From NCBI GenBank assembly GCA_033980235.1, contig CM067070.1, forward strand, positions 1,371,001 through 1,435,000: 64,000 nucleotides of DNA. The letters are read 5' to 3'. The stretch's first letter is position 1. Each line of letters starts with the position of its first letter. Below the pieces are notes generated by a model. That model searched no databases. It was not told the origin of the DNA and saw nothing but the letters and a program-made list of their open reading frames with translations. Shown here one piece after another: positions 45,301 through 56,849 of this stretch. The position numbers and the translations under genes are program-made. Source of the DNA: Diadema setosum. Its lineage: Eukaryota > Echinodermata > Echinoidea > Diadematoida > Diadematidae.

Positions 45301-46916
45301 CGCAAAAAGAGATGCCCCATTATTCAGCTGCACTAACTGGTATTACTTGGGACCCAGTTATGTATAGGCCTACTTTGGGCGTACCACTCCGTCGGGTTAT
45401 ACATCCTGATCTCTCTAATCCACCCGTCCCCCCCCCCCCTACACACACACACACTTTAAGCTATTAAAGAAAAAACTCAACCCAAGAATAACGTCGAAAC
45501 CCATGACTCCCAAAGCAACGGGTAGGTGACTTTTCGGATGGATATTCCCCTGGGGTCTCGAAGACCCCCACGGGAGAACCATTTGGCCCTTTGTGTGTCA
45601 CATTGATTTCCTGCAATAAGTTTGTGTGTGAAATTTGGGCACATTGAATCATTGGCACAAAAAGGACATTTAATAGAGCGGTTAAGCCGAAGAATTGTGC
45701 AAAATTTGACTAAAGCATGAAACTTTCACCATTGGTAGCACATGCTAAAGATTAATTTTAAGATCGGGAGGTAAGTCGGAATTGACCTCTGATGACCTCC
45801 AGAGGTCAATGAACTTTGAATACGAGAATATCGATGTTTTGAGACATTTGTGAATGATATATGTGGTTATGATGCACTAAACATGCAACCATACTTCACG
45901 GAATCCATTTTCTGACTCCACAGAGCATGGACAGGTTTGAATCTTTGACCTCTGATGACCTTTAGAGATCAATGACCTCAAAATGTAAGAAAATTGATAT
46001 TTTGCATCATTCATTAACGATATACACAGTATAGTAGAGCGGTTAAGCCCTCAAAATCATGAGAATTATGCAAATTTTGACTAAAGCATGAAATTTTCAC
46101 CAGTGTTAGTATATACCCTAAAATTTATTTTAAGATCGGGAGGTAAGTTGGAATTGACCTCTGATGACCTCCAGATGTCAATGAACTTTAGATACCAGAA
46201 TATCGATGTTTTGAGATATCTGTGAATGATATTTGTGGTTTTGATGTACTAAACATGCATCTATACTACAGGGAATCCATTTTCTGACTCCACAGAGCAT
46301 GGACAGGTTTGAAACTTTGACCTCTGATGACCTTTAGAGGTCAATGACCTCAAAATGTAAGAAAATTAATATTTTGCGTCATTCATTAATGATATACACA
46401 GTAATAATATACTAAAACTTATTTTTTTCTCACGGTGGAATTGTCTTCATGTTCAACAGAGCCTTGACAGGTTTCTACCTTCGACCTCTGATGACCTCGA
46501 GAGTTCAAGGACATTAAAAATGTTAGAAAATTGATATTTTAATGCGTCACTCGTTACTGATACATGGTAATTATGTACTGCAACTCATTTTTGTAAGTGG
46601 AATTGCCTGAATGTTCCACAGTCTTTGTAGCCAGGTTTCTATATTTGACCTCTGATGACCTCATATGACCTATGATAAGGTCAATGACCTAAAAATATCG
46701 GAATATTGATATTTGGTGCATTTGGTTGATGATGAACATGATTAAGATGTCATATTCATTTGTATTACAATTGAATTATTTTCCTACTCCACAGAGCAAG
46801 AGAAATTACTCACGTGTCTCTACCCATGACCACTGAGGGCTCTGATATTTCAATGACCTCAAGATATCAGAATATTGATATTTGATTTTAGTCAATGGTA
46901 ACCTCATACACCATGC

Positions 46917-47080
46917 AGGGGCGGATCCAGGAATTCTGTAAAGGGGGGCGGAGGCGCAATCAATATTTCTGGTGTCACTTCCGGGTTTGATTTCACTTTC
47001 TTTTTTATTTCTTTTCTTTTTAACGATACATAAAGGGTGGCGTGCGCTTCTTGCGCCCCCTCTGGATCAGCCACTGCGTA
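46917..47080. mobile_element. hAT-like MITE (CAGGGGCGGATCCAGG ends)
   Basis: Left CAGGGGCGGATCCAGG, right inverted CTCTGGATCAGCCACTG. The element is about 160 bp, with GGGGGGCG and GCGCCCCCT near the ends. No clear 8-bp duplication. Confidence 0.6.
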
Positions 47081-47489
47081 CAATCATGCATTATGCTGTT
47101 AGCATTTATGCTATAATAGAAGAATCTTGTTATTCCATGGAACATTGGTCATTAACCTGTGTATTATATCCAACTTTGACCTCTCGTGATAACTGACCTT
47201 TAAGAATATCAAAATTTGTGTAGGCTTACTTACATTGATGTTTGGCTTCATTGGTTTAATCGTAAATGCTTAATCATGTACAAATCACGCCTTGACATTG
47301 GGTCATCTTGAAAACTTCAAGATACTGTAAGGTCCAAGACATGCATTCAACATGAAGCATTCATGTGTTTTTCAACTAGCTACTGCCATCGGAAACCTAC
47401 CGAGGAAATATATTAGCATTTATGGCAAACTATGGAAAAAGCGGATTACACGTGTATTTAAAATATTTTGGAGTCTACTCCCACAGGGG

Positions 47490-47690
47490 GCTCAGCTGGA
47501 ATCACATCGCCACAGCAGTCTAAAAAGGCTATACCTCAACCAAAGACTCTTTCCAGACGAAGATATCATAAAGTTCAGGTGCTTTGCTACTCCACACTGC
47601 TCAGGACTGTCCTGGAATATGCATGAATCATCTGGGATCCATTCACCCAAGCAAACATCATGAAGTTTGGAATGATCATGAGAAGATATG
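47490..47690 (+). pseudogene. LINE reverse transcriptase C-terminal relic
   Basis: Combining frames, the plus strand shows LSWNHIATAV, then YSTLLRTVLEYA and WDPFTQANI. These match the LSWxxHI...LVRPxLEYASxVWDP segment of Jockey/CR1-type RT. At least two frameshifts. The following 47690-47850 frame (CNLCKYTTGKFSDDV...) I cannot place. Confidence 0.7.
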
Positions 47691-47997
47691 CAATCTCTGC
47701 AAGTACACCACAGGCAAATTCAGCGATGATGTTCTGCATGAAGAACTCAACAATGTCCACTCCGCAGGAAGTTGTGGCTCTATTGCTGCATTCTTCAAAA
47801 AGGGCCAATGGCCAGAAATGTCAGGCATCATTTGCAAGAACACAAAGTAGGCCTTCTCGCAAAGACATTTTCCCTTTTATTTCTTTTTAATTGTAGAGTT
47901 CAGAGGAAAATCGCTGAGTAAAATGAGTACACGCCCTTTGAGTTGCTCACTTTTATTGCTATAGAAATACACATTATGTGCATCATGTCAGTCATTG

Positions 47998-48440
47998 AGT
48001 AATTTGATTTGATTTGATTTGATTTGATTTATTTCTGCTTAATTCTGTTACATCAGATATGGTTATGTACATGTCATTTATGACAAACAGCATATCGATA
48101 CATAGTTTTTAGTACAATCATACAAGACATTTAAATACAAACAGCTTATGGAACTTAAACAGAAGGGTCTCCAAAATAAGCCGAAGCTTGACGGTATGGA
48201 GACTTTTATGCTTACCTACTCTAGATAGAATAGGGAATAGAGAAAGAGAAAAATAGGGAAGGGTAGGGGGAAAAGGGAAAGTTACAGAGTGTATGTGCAC
48301 CACTCCAACTACTTTACAATAATAGTAATGATGATAAATACAATATGATAATGATATTAAAATTAAGACGTTCAGTTGCCTTTGCCGGAGTAATGACCGA
48401 ATATGCACTATGAAACTAATAATGTGTGAATACAAAGTAT
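47998..48440 (-). repeat. LINE-like 3' tail with (GATTT)n
   Basis: GATTTGATTTGATTTGATTT at 48006-48031 next to TTTATTTCTG. On the minus strand this reads AATAAATCAAATCAAATC, a short tandem 3' tail typical of L2/CR1-like LINEs, with AT-rich 3' UTR-like DNA above it. Confidence 0.45.
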
Positions 48441-48979
48441 CCTACACATAATTGTTATCTGATATGGAATGAAACATATCGTTCTTATTTTATGTACGCA
48501 GTAATGGTAAGGCACATCGTACACATACATATACATGCTCATACAATATACATGACGTACCCATCCTATACATCTTATTATATTCATATTCATAATATGG
48601 ATAGATAAATAAATCGATATATGTATGCACACATACATGCATCATGTACCACGTACCATGTACCACGTACATATTCATATAGATTGGATTATAATGTGCG
48701 ATTTCATTTTCAATCTGTATTATAAATCATTTTCTACATGTACAAATCAAATCATGTCCAAGTGAACAACTTTCACATCAAAATATAAGCGAGAGTACTA
48801 ACATTGAAATAGATGTAATATTGTGCAAGGCAAATACCATGCATACAATTTGTACATCATCTCAAGGTAAACAGGTGAAATTGATAAACAGTTTACTTGA
48901 CTTGGATAGCGACCACAGAACAATTTTGTTTCTTACAATTCTCTCTTATTTTCAACAAGTGGAAAAAATACATGCACAT

Positions 48980-49960
48980 ACCAGGGCATCAGATTGGAGG
49001 AGGGGTGGGGTGGTGGTAGGGAAAGCTGACCCCCACCCCAATAAATTCTGATATGTGGACCGTGTTTTGTTTTGTTTTGTTTTAGTTTATGCTTTTCTTT
49101 TACAGAAAACTGCCCCGGTTTCTACCCTTAGATTCAGAAGTGCATACTATACTTTTACTGATAATTTCCCAAATATTCCATCAGAAATGTGTACACATAG
49201 ATTTTTTTTTTTTTTTATTTCTGTTTCAAAAGTTCCCTCGCATGGGAAGGGTTGGGGACAGCCCCTTTCATACCCTCCTCTCGCTACATCAACCATGCAT
49301 TGATTATGGCTACACATTTTGGGATGGATATTTTTCTTTTTCAAAAGGGTAGTTCAACCCAGAGTGGCAAGAGATCATTAAATTGAAAACAAAAGAATGC
49401 AATAGCTCCATAATGTAGAGGGGGATACCTCCACCAACATCCTTCCCTTGAATCGTCTCCCTCCATCGATGGCTGACTTACGACACCTCTCTATTACCGA
49501 TTTCGAGATATTTCTTCCATGGTGCATGTGTGCCAGATCGTTGAATCTCATTTCTCAAAAGACAAGAGCTCTCTGGAATGGGAGTGGAATACCCTACCTT
49601 CTCTAACGCTGTTCTTGCTGGGTCCCCCCACCCCCATATCGACTTGGCACACTTTGGCGATCCATGATTTTCAAAAATGTTCCACAAAACATATGCATCA
49701 CGTATGCGGGCGGGGGGGGGGGGTGGTGAGATGCGCCAACACCCCATTAAGTGACATATAAGTGATGACGTACACATCAAACAGAGCTGCAATAAATCAC
49801 TGATTTCAGGTCTAAAACTGCAAAAATCCCATCCCCGACCAATACCCCCCCCCCCACCCCTGTTCCACTCCTCTGCACCATGGACGTATGATTACACATA
49901 TTTTCCAAGTTCCCCCCTCCCACCTGAAAACAGATCCACACTCCTGCTTTGAGCCGATGT
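48980..49960. repeat. degenerate copies related to the interior of the hAT-like element at 15.3-16.2 kb
   Basis: GCCAGATCGTTGAATCTCA (49530), ATCACTGATTTCAGGTCTAAAACTGCAAAAATCCC (seen as two adjoining pieces, 49797) and G-rich/C-rich mirrored tracts (GGGAAGGG...CCCCTTTC, GGGAGTGG...CCCTACC) match the pre-array part of that element. Ends are not found. Confidence 0.5.
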
Positions 49961-51518
49961 AGATGATTACCTGGAAAGTGTCACAAGAATTCATGGTTTG
50001 TAAGCCCTACATTATAAACAATTAACTATTAGCTATTGCAATATCAATATCAATATCCTCACATTTCATTTGAGGTCTTTGACCTTGTGCGATTTTCATA
50101 GGTGAAAGGTAATGGCTCGTTACTAAACAGGGCCTGCGAATGCGCTCTAGAACATCATCATGTTGACCATTAATCAATATTGCCAAACTATTCTGATATT
50201 GTGAGGTCATAGAACTCTCGAGATCATCAGAGGTCAAAGGCAGAAACTCGTCTGTGTGCCTTGGAATATGAAGACAATATCATTGTAAAACAAATACGCT
50301 TGTTTTGTACATCTTTACCATGTTTATCACCAACCAATGATGTCATAGCTCAATGTTATGATGTTCTAAGGTCACTGACCTCTCATGATCATTAGAGGTC
50401 AAAGGTAGAAGCCTGTCTGCTCTTTAGAATATGAAGACAATTTCATTGTAAGAAATATATATTTGCTTGTTTTGTTTATCTTAACGATGTTTACCATTAA
50501 CCAATGACATCACAGATGAATATTATGATATTTTCAGGTCATTGACCTCTAAAGGTCATCACCCCCCCCCCCCTTTAGAGAATTCTTGGATCTGCTTCTC
50601 CATGGGGTATAAGGTTACCATTGACTGAAATTAAATATCAATATTCTGATATTTTGAGGTCATTGAAATGTCACAGCCCTAGAGGTCAAAAGTAGAGACA
50701 CGTGAGAAATTTCTCTTGCTCTGTGGAGTAGGAAAATAGTTCAATTGTAATGCAAATGAATATGACATCTTGACCATGTTTGTCATCAACCAAATGCACC
50801 AAATATCAATATTCTGATATTTTGAGGTCATTGACCTCATCAGAGGTCATCTGAGGTCATCAAAGGTCAAAGATAGAAACCTGGCTACAAAGACTCTGTG
50901 AAACATTAAGGCAATTCCACTTACAAAAATTAGTTGTTAGTACATAATTACCATGTATCAGTAACGAGTGACGCATTTAAATTTCAATTTTCTGACATTG
51001 TTGATGTCCTTGACCTCTCGAGGTCATCAGAGGTCGAAGGTAGAAACCTGTCAAGGCTCTGTTGAACATGAAGACAATTTCATCGTGAGGAAAAATTAAG
51101 TTTTACTACATTATTACTGTGTATATCATTGATGAATGACGCAAAATATCAATTTTCTTACATTTTGAGGTCATTGACCTCTATAGGTCATCAGAGGTCA
51201 AAGATTAAAATCCGTCCATGCTCTGTGGAGTCAGAAAATGGATTCCCTAAAGCATAGATGCATGTCTAGTTCATCATAACCACATATATCATTCACAAAT
51301 GTCTCAAAACATCGATATTCTGGTATCTAAAGTTCATTGACCTCTGGAGGTCATCAGAGGTCAAATAAGACTTACCTCCCGATCTTAAAATAAATCTTAT
51401 CGTATATACTAACACTGGTGAAAGTGTCATGCTTTAGTAAAATTTTGCACAATTCCGCCGATTTTGAGGGCTTAACCGCTCTACTAATTAATGTTACTGT
51501 CATTATAACTGTATAATG

Positions 51519-52289
51519 GTGACCGTGCATCACAAAACCAACAAAAAGTCGCATCCCTTGATTTTACGTGAGGACTCAAAAAAGGTGAAACGGGTCAATC
51601 TCGTCCGTCCTGAGTTTTTAATATTCTAAGAAGGAGCTATTCTTCTTCTACATTGTTCTTAACCCACTCTTTCCCGAATTCTGAAATGCCCATAGACTTA
51701 ATACGCAGGCCGCCAGGCTCCCGTACGGAACGGGTTAAGTTTGGAATCATAAAATGAATATAATAGTGTGTGTGAATGTGTTTTTTTTTATCAAGTGATG
51801 AGACCAGGTATACCTTAGTAGGCCCTAGTCCCTTTTCATTTTTTTTTTTGTATGAAAATCCTTTGCACACTTAACATTTCAAAACTCATAGATATTGAAA
51901 AAAAAAACGCTACTGCTTCGAAAATTGGCATTAATCATGGACAAAATGTGTTAATAGAGCATGCTCCATTTCAGCTTAAACTTATAATTCCTTCATTGGT
52001 GTTGCTCCTGTGGTTTACATCCTGTTTTTTGTCCCATTCACCGCACAGCTAGCACGGTTTGGTAAAGAGTAACTTGAAAAGACCATCCACTTCACAGCCT
52101 CTTTTCTCAGTTCACTTTTTTTTTTTCAGGATATGTGTTTTCTTTCCAATATTTAGAAAGGTTAGGAGAGTCCGCTTGAATTGAGTGATACATCATTTTA
52201 AAGCTTAGAGTCTGCCGTTTTTAGAATCTGGCCTTGATTAAAAGTGTATATCTGACGACTTTTTGTTGGTTTTGTGATGCAGGGTCACA
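51519..52289. mobile_element. MITE of the TGACCCTGCATCACAAAACC family (copy 4)
   Basis: Left GTGACCGTGCATCACAAAAC, right inverted GTTTTGTGATGCAGGGTCAC; interior TTAAAGCTTAGAGTCTGC as in other copies. It sits 35 bp outside the big foldback element. Confidence 0.8.
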
Positions 52290-52384
52290 ATTATTATCGT
52301 AACTATTTTTTAAAGATCAATACATAAGTATTATCATCACTATCAACATTTCTGTTGTTAACCTTTGACTATCCTTATCATCAT

Positions 52385-52698
52385 CGTTAACTCTTTTATC
52401 ATTGTTATTATTGTAAGTGTAACCATTTTCAATACAAAAAGAAATAACGGCAAGAACGACAAAAAAAAATGTTTAAAGGGTAGCAAGAGAAAGAAAACCA
52501 ATAAGAGCTTTGTCATACAATTTGCATCAAAGCAAAACTTGGCATTTTCTATACACAACGTTGCTCCTACATGTCCATGGTAACAGAAATCTGTAAAAGT
52601 TACACAGGTTAAAAAAAATACAGAATGTTTTCCCAAGGCGTTACTGTCCCATGATATATGTGGCACAGGTGGGTTACACCATGGTACAATAAAGAGTT
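52385..52698. mobile_element. piggyBac-like MITE (second copy, degenerate left end)
   Basis: GTTAACTCTTTTATC at the left, ATGGTACAATAAAGAGTTA at the right. Interior matches copy 1 (CAATTTGCATCAAAGCAAA, TACACAGGTTAAA, TGTGGCACAGGTGGGTTACACC segments). Confidence 0.6.
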
Positions 52699-53034
52699 AG
52701 AAGAAAACTTAGAAAGAGTGAAAACGATGCACTATCAAGTTTTCTCCAAAGAAACAGACCATAATTATGTCCTGATTGAAATTGCACCACCAACTTTTCA
52801 CCATGACTGGTTTCTAAATAGAAACGTCTACAGCCCATAATGTCATAGGTTAGGCATAGGACAAAGTTTAAATCACCTTTGGTTTTATCATTGGTCCAAA
52901 TATAGGCTACTATTATAATAAATCACGCAATAGTTCTTCCATTTTGGTTTTATTGTTTTGTTTTGTTTTTGTTTCGTGTCATTTCGTGATGAGACTTCCG
53001 TCGTTTCACACCTATTAGATCAAACATCTCTTTC

Positions 53035-53280
53035 AGGTTCAAGTTCAAGTTCAACTTTATTCAAAGTTACCACAATACAAAAATTACATAAGAACAATAA
53101 TATGTAACAAGGAATACATTGTTGAATATATGCGATTAAAACAAATTGCAGAATTGAATATAAATTGACAATGCATGTAGATGCATATAGATGTAAAGTG
53201 GAGGGGTCTTAGAAAAGCAAGCTTGTATAATAAGAACCCCTGAAAAGGCAAGTTAAGACATGTAATATAACAACTCACTA
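53035..53280 (-). repeat. L2/CR1-like LINE 3' tail
   Basis: CAGGTTCAAGTTCAAGTTCA then ACTTTATTC. On the minus strand this is GAATAAAGTTGAACTTGAAC, the characteristic short-repeat tail of L2-like LINEs. Only the 3' UTR part remains. Confidence 0.6.
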
Positions 53281-53283
53281 CTA

Positions 53284-53979
53284 TATGTGACCATGCACCT
53301 CAAAACGAACATAAAGTCGCACACCCTGATTATGGGTGAGGACTGAAAATAAGTGAAATGGGTCAACCTAGCCGAACTTGAATTTTTCATATTTTCTGAA
53401 AGAGCGGGTCTTCTTTCACATTATGCTATAATTTGGTATCATAAAACGGGCAGAAAAGTATGTTTTTTTAGCAGTTTATCTCGAACATTTTTGACAGAAT
53501 AGTGTGACAAGGTGTGTCTTTCGAATCCCTTTTTCATTTCTGAAAAACCTTGTCCACACTCTTCACTTTCAACTCTAATAACCTTTGAAAGGATTGCGCT
53601 ACTGCTTTGAAAGTTGGCATTAATTATGGACAGAATGTGTTAATGAGGCATGCTTAATTTCAGTTTAATCTGATAATCCCTTCATTGTTGTTGCTCTGGT
53701 GGTTTACTTCCTGTTTTTTGTCCCATTCATCGCACAGCCAGCACGGTTTGGTAAAGATTAAGCGCTTGAATAGACACTGTACTTCAGAGCCTCTTTTCTG
53801 AGTTCACACTTTTCTTGAGTTTGTGCTTTCTTTTCAATATTTAGATAGGTTAGGAGAGTCCATTTGATTTGAGTTATACATCTTTTTGAAGCTTGAAGTC
53901 TGCTCTTTCAGAATATGGTCTTAACTAAAAATTCATGTCTGGCGACTTTTTGTTTGCTTTGAGAAGCAGTGTCACATAT
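53284..53979. mobile_element. MITE of the TGACCCTGCATCACAAAACC family (copy 5)
   Basis: Left TATGTGACCATGCACCTCAA, right inverted AAGCAGTGTCACATA. The order of interior segments is as in copies 2-4. Confidence 0.75.
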
Positions 53980-53992
53980 ACAAACATATTAA

Positions 53993-54238
53993 AGCCATAG
54001 TGGAATCCCTCAAGAAGCACAGCAACAACTGTACACCCCAGAGACCAAAGAAATTGACACCAAATATCAAAGATGGCTGATATTGTTCAATAGTATTAAG
54101 CGAGCATGTAGGCCTATACACAATAGAAGAATGGTTAAAACACGACGCTGTGCCAGACCCAGGTTGATGAGAGTAAAACACGAAGGAATTTACAGAAATA
54201 AAAAATTTGTTCCCAACGACAGAAGATGGCGCAATTAA
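53993..54238 (+). CDS. unrecognised 81-codon open frame without start codon
   Basis: The plus strand is open from 53993 (after a TAA) to TAA at 54236-54238. It starts SHSGIPQEAQQQLYTPETKE and ends KKFVPNDRRWRN; Arg/Lys-rich with aromatic residues in a regular pattern (YQRWLILF, GIYRNKKF). Codon content looks coding, but there is no ATG at the start and no convincing acceptor. It could be a last exon, or a fragment of a transposon protein. I do not recognise the family. Confidence 0.3.
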   Translation, partial: SHSGIPQEAQQQLYTPETKEIDTKYQRWLILFNSIKRACRPIHNRRMVKTRRCARPRLMRVKHEGIYRNKKFVPNDRRWRN

Positions 54239-54561
54239 GAAAATAATATACCAGTAGTTGCAGCTCAGAGCTCGGCAGAAATAAAATCCACGAGAACGCA
54301 AATGGAAAATCCTTTAGCAGGCTGCGTCGCGCAGCTGATCTGAGTTACATGTACACCTAAATGGGTTTGTTACCGTTTTCCATTTTTGTTCCAGATATAA
54401 ACATACATGTAGTACTTGCGTGTGTTTGTGTGTGTGAGGCTGCGTAAAAGCGTTGGGATTCACCTGCTGATCTCCTGAATAACAAAGCAGAAATCAAAGA
54501 TACTTGGAGTAACAACAAGAGCGGAATTTGGGGGTTTTTAACCGAATGTTCAGATTAGAGA

Positions 54562-54598
<37 letters not shown>

Positions 54599-56150
54599 GA
54601 AAAATGATGTCATTGATTCTCTGATGGAGCATTATTATCGTCCTATTCACTTTGCGCGGGTCACTGTATTTTGTGATCAAAAAACCTTTTTTTTTTTTTT
54701 CATTATTACGCAAACTATTAGTCGAAGGATTCGGCCACTGAGTTTGGGTCCACAACGCATTTTTCATTCTTGGCTTTATCCTTGGCCTTGACTATCACTC
54801 AACTATTTTACATGACGTAATTCCAAGCCTCAAAATGTGGTTACATTTTCAATGTCCTTCAGTGCCGTACACAACCAAGGGGGCACTTGCCCTCAGAATC
54901 TTCTGAACTTCTCCCCCATTCTTTGGATTCGGACATAAGATTTCGTAATTTGGTCAGTAAGATGAAATAATCATTTCCTTTTCGTTTATTATTATTATTT
55001 TTAGTTACATTTCTCGCATAATCTCGTTATCATAGTGTAACATATTGCACTATCGTAACATTGTCACCACTCCATGCACTGCCGGTTATTTTGTCACTGC
55101 CGTTGATTACTCTGCTTGTCCATAGACATGATACACTATGGAGACCCACGCGCTCAAAATGAAGACGTGACAGATGCAGTATTTCCCACGGTTTATCTAT
55201 TCAATGCGTTCTAAAAGATTTTTTTTTTTTTGGTACGATTTATTTGACAATGTTTGTGAAAATGTCACCGAGAGCATGCATCAGATTCTTGAATTTCCTT
55301 GCAAGAGTGACAAATTTTCTTAGCCTCTTTTGAAATTATTCCAGGGAACCCATGATCTTTTTTTAAAACCAATTGTGAGTTTGTGAGATTTGGATCACAA
55401 AGAGGAATGACTGTCTTTTCAATTTCACTTTGTTTTCTTCCTTGAAATATCAAACAGTCTCTTCAACTTCAAGTCCAAGTTCAAATTTATTTTAATTTCC
55501 ATCAAATAAACAAAGAAATTACATAATGTTTGAGCACAACATATCTTACTAATTGCACTCATCTCTTGCTTGCAGCTCAAAGTCCACAAGGTCGACGATT
55601 TTCTTGATCGACTTTACATTTGCACTCATTACTTTGTACGTCAAAATACCGATACGTTGTTTTCTGCAGAACGAAACGATGAATTTTGAAAAACGAACTT
55701 TGATGAAATAGCGTTTCTTTTTTTATCTTCGGTTTTGTGTTTTGTTTTGTTTTGTTTTGTTGTTGTTGTTTGTTGTATGGGCAACACTCCCGACTTGTTT
55801 AGCAATCCATGTGACACTGTGTAGATTAATTACGAACGAAGGATATTAAAGAAAATTTTCTAGTATTTCCCAAAGGAATTATTTGTAGATAATGGGTAAG
55901 AGTTGATGGTACGGTCTGAAGACTATGGCGGGGTAGAAATATCTGAGCTTGATACGAATATAATTGTAATGATTATATTATGTAATAAAACTTGATTAAT
56001 AATGCCAGCCCGGTCCTCTTGATCACAAAGAATAGATTAAAAAAAAAAAACACAGTGTTTCATGATTGCAGAGTCTCGATTCTAGAGGAAATTAAATTGA
56101 AAGTTATGTGGGAGTTGATCCCTGTGTTTGTATACTTCACGCAAATACAC
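54239..56150. other. intergenic DNA with (AG)n and an L2-like tail, no gene recognised
   Basis: (AG)n at 54555-54597. CTTCAACTTCAAGTCCAAGT at 55461 followed by TTTATTTTAATTTCC is another L2-like tail on the minus strand. Several T10-T13 runs. Nothing else is seen. Confidence 0.45.
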
Positions 56151-56151
56151 A

Positions 56152-56189
56152 CATGCCCACACACACACCCGCACACACACACGCACACA

Positions 56190-56230
<41 letters not shown>
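56152..56230. repeat. (AC)n microsatellite
   Basis: About 75 bp of ACACAC with a few interruptions. Confidence 0.95.
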
Positions 56231-56232
<2 letters not shown>

Positions 56233-56562
56233 CAAACAAACCGAAACTCTCATCATAAATAATTATATCATTATCCAGAAAAAAAATTAAAGTATGCAAT
56301 ATTAACTGTTTCCCCATATGATGTGGTGAAATGATCCCCGATAACGTCATTAGTGTCTTTGAGATGAAGAGGAAAAAATCTCATTACCTATGTTGAAAGG
56401 GCATTCCTTCCCATGAGTGAAGAATGAATGAATCTAGAAAAACAATAAATCATAATAGTAATACATGTAATGTAAAATCAAGTGTGCCATCATCGACAAC
56501 ATCTTTAAGATTTCATGACGAGTTGCGTCTTCTAAATTTGGAAAAGTTATATAGTTATATAT

Positions 56563-56810
56563 GAAGAGTTTGTTTGCAAAAAACCGATGAGTCTATTTTT
56601 GAAGGTTTTGAAGTACGGTCTCTCTCATAAAGTACAAAATAATACCTTGTAAATGATATATTGGTCACTACATATAGAGGTATGTTTTTGAAGTTACGGT
56701 CAAAAGAAGCACACATTTTCTTATTATTCTCTTTGTTTTTCTTGACCTTTAATCGCAAATATCTCCATTTGGCAAATATGGACTTATCGGTTTTTGCGAA
56801 CAAACTCTTC
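56563..56810 (-). mobile_element. 247-bp MITE, family GAAGAGTTTG (copy 4)
   Basis: Same inverted ends, reverse orientation. Left flank AGTTATATAT, right flank ATATGTATGTGTATATAT, both TA-rich. Confidence 0.85.
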
Positions 56811-56849
56811 ATATGTATGTGTATATATCATACATTTATATTATGATGA

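Larger units (their letters stand above)
45673..51483. mobile_element. 5.8-kb foldback element with 1.2-kb arms of AGGTCA-rich repeats
   Basis: Outer ends TAGAGCGGTTAAGCC and inverted GGCTTAACCGCTCTA. The left arm (about 45673-46910) and right arm (about 50050-51483) are inverted copies; CACAGAGCATGGACAGGTT, GAGGTCATTGACCTC and ATGTTTTGAGACATTTGTGA recur on both in mirrored order. Within each arm a ~165-170-bp unit is repeated about seven times, and the left arm repeats a ~365-bp two-unit block (45673, 46033). The 3.1-kb loop contains later insertions. No transposase is seen. Confidence 0.8.

Noticed and set aside
45673..51483. CRISPR-like array or centromeric satellite
   Set aside because: Units are long, mirrored about a centre and have transposon-like ends; no spacer structure, and this is a eukaryotic genome.
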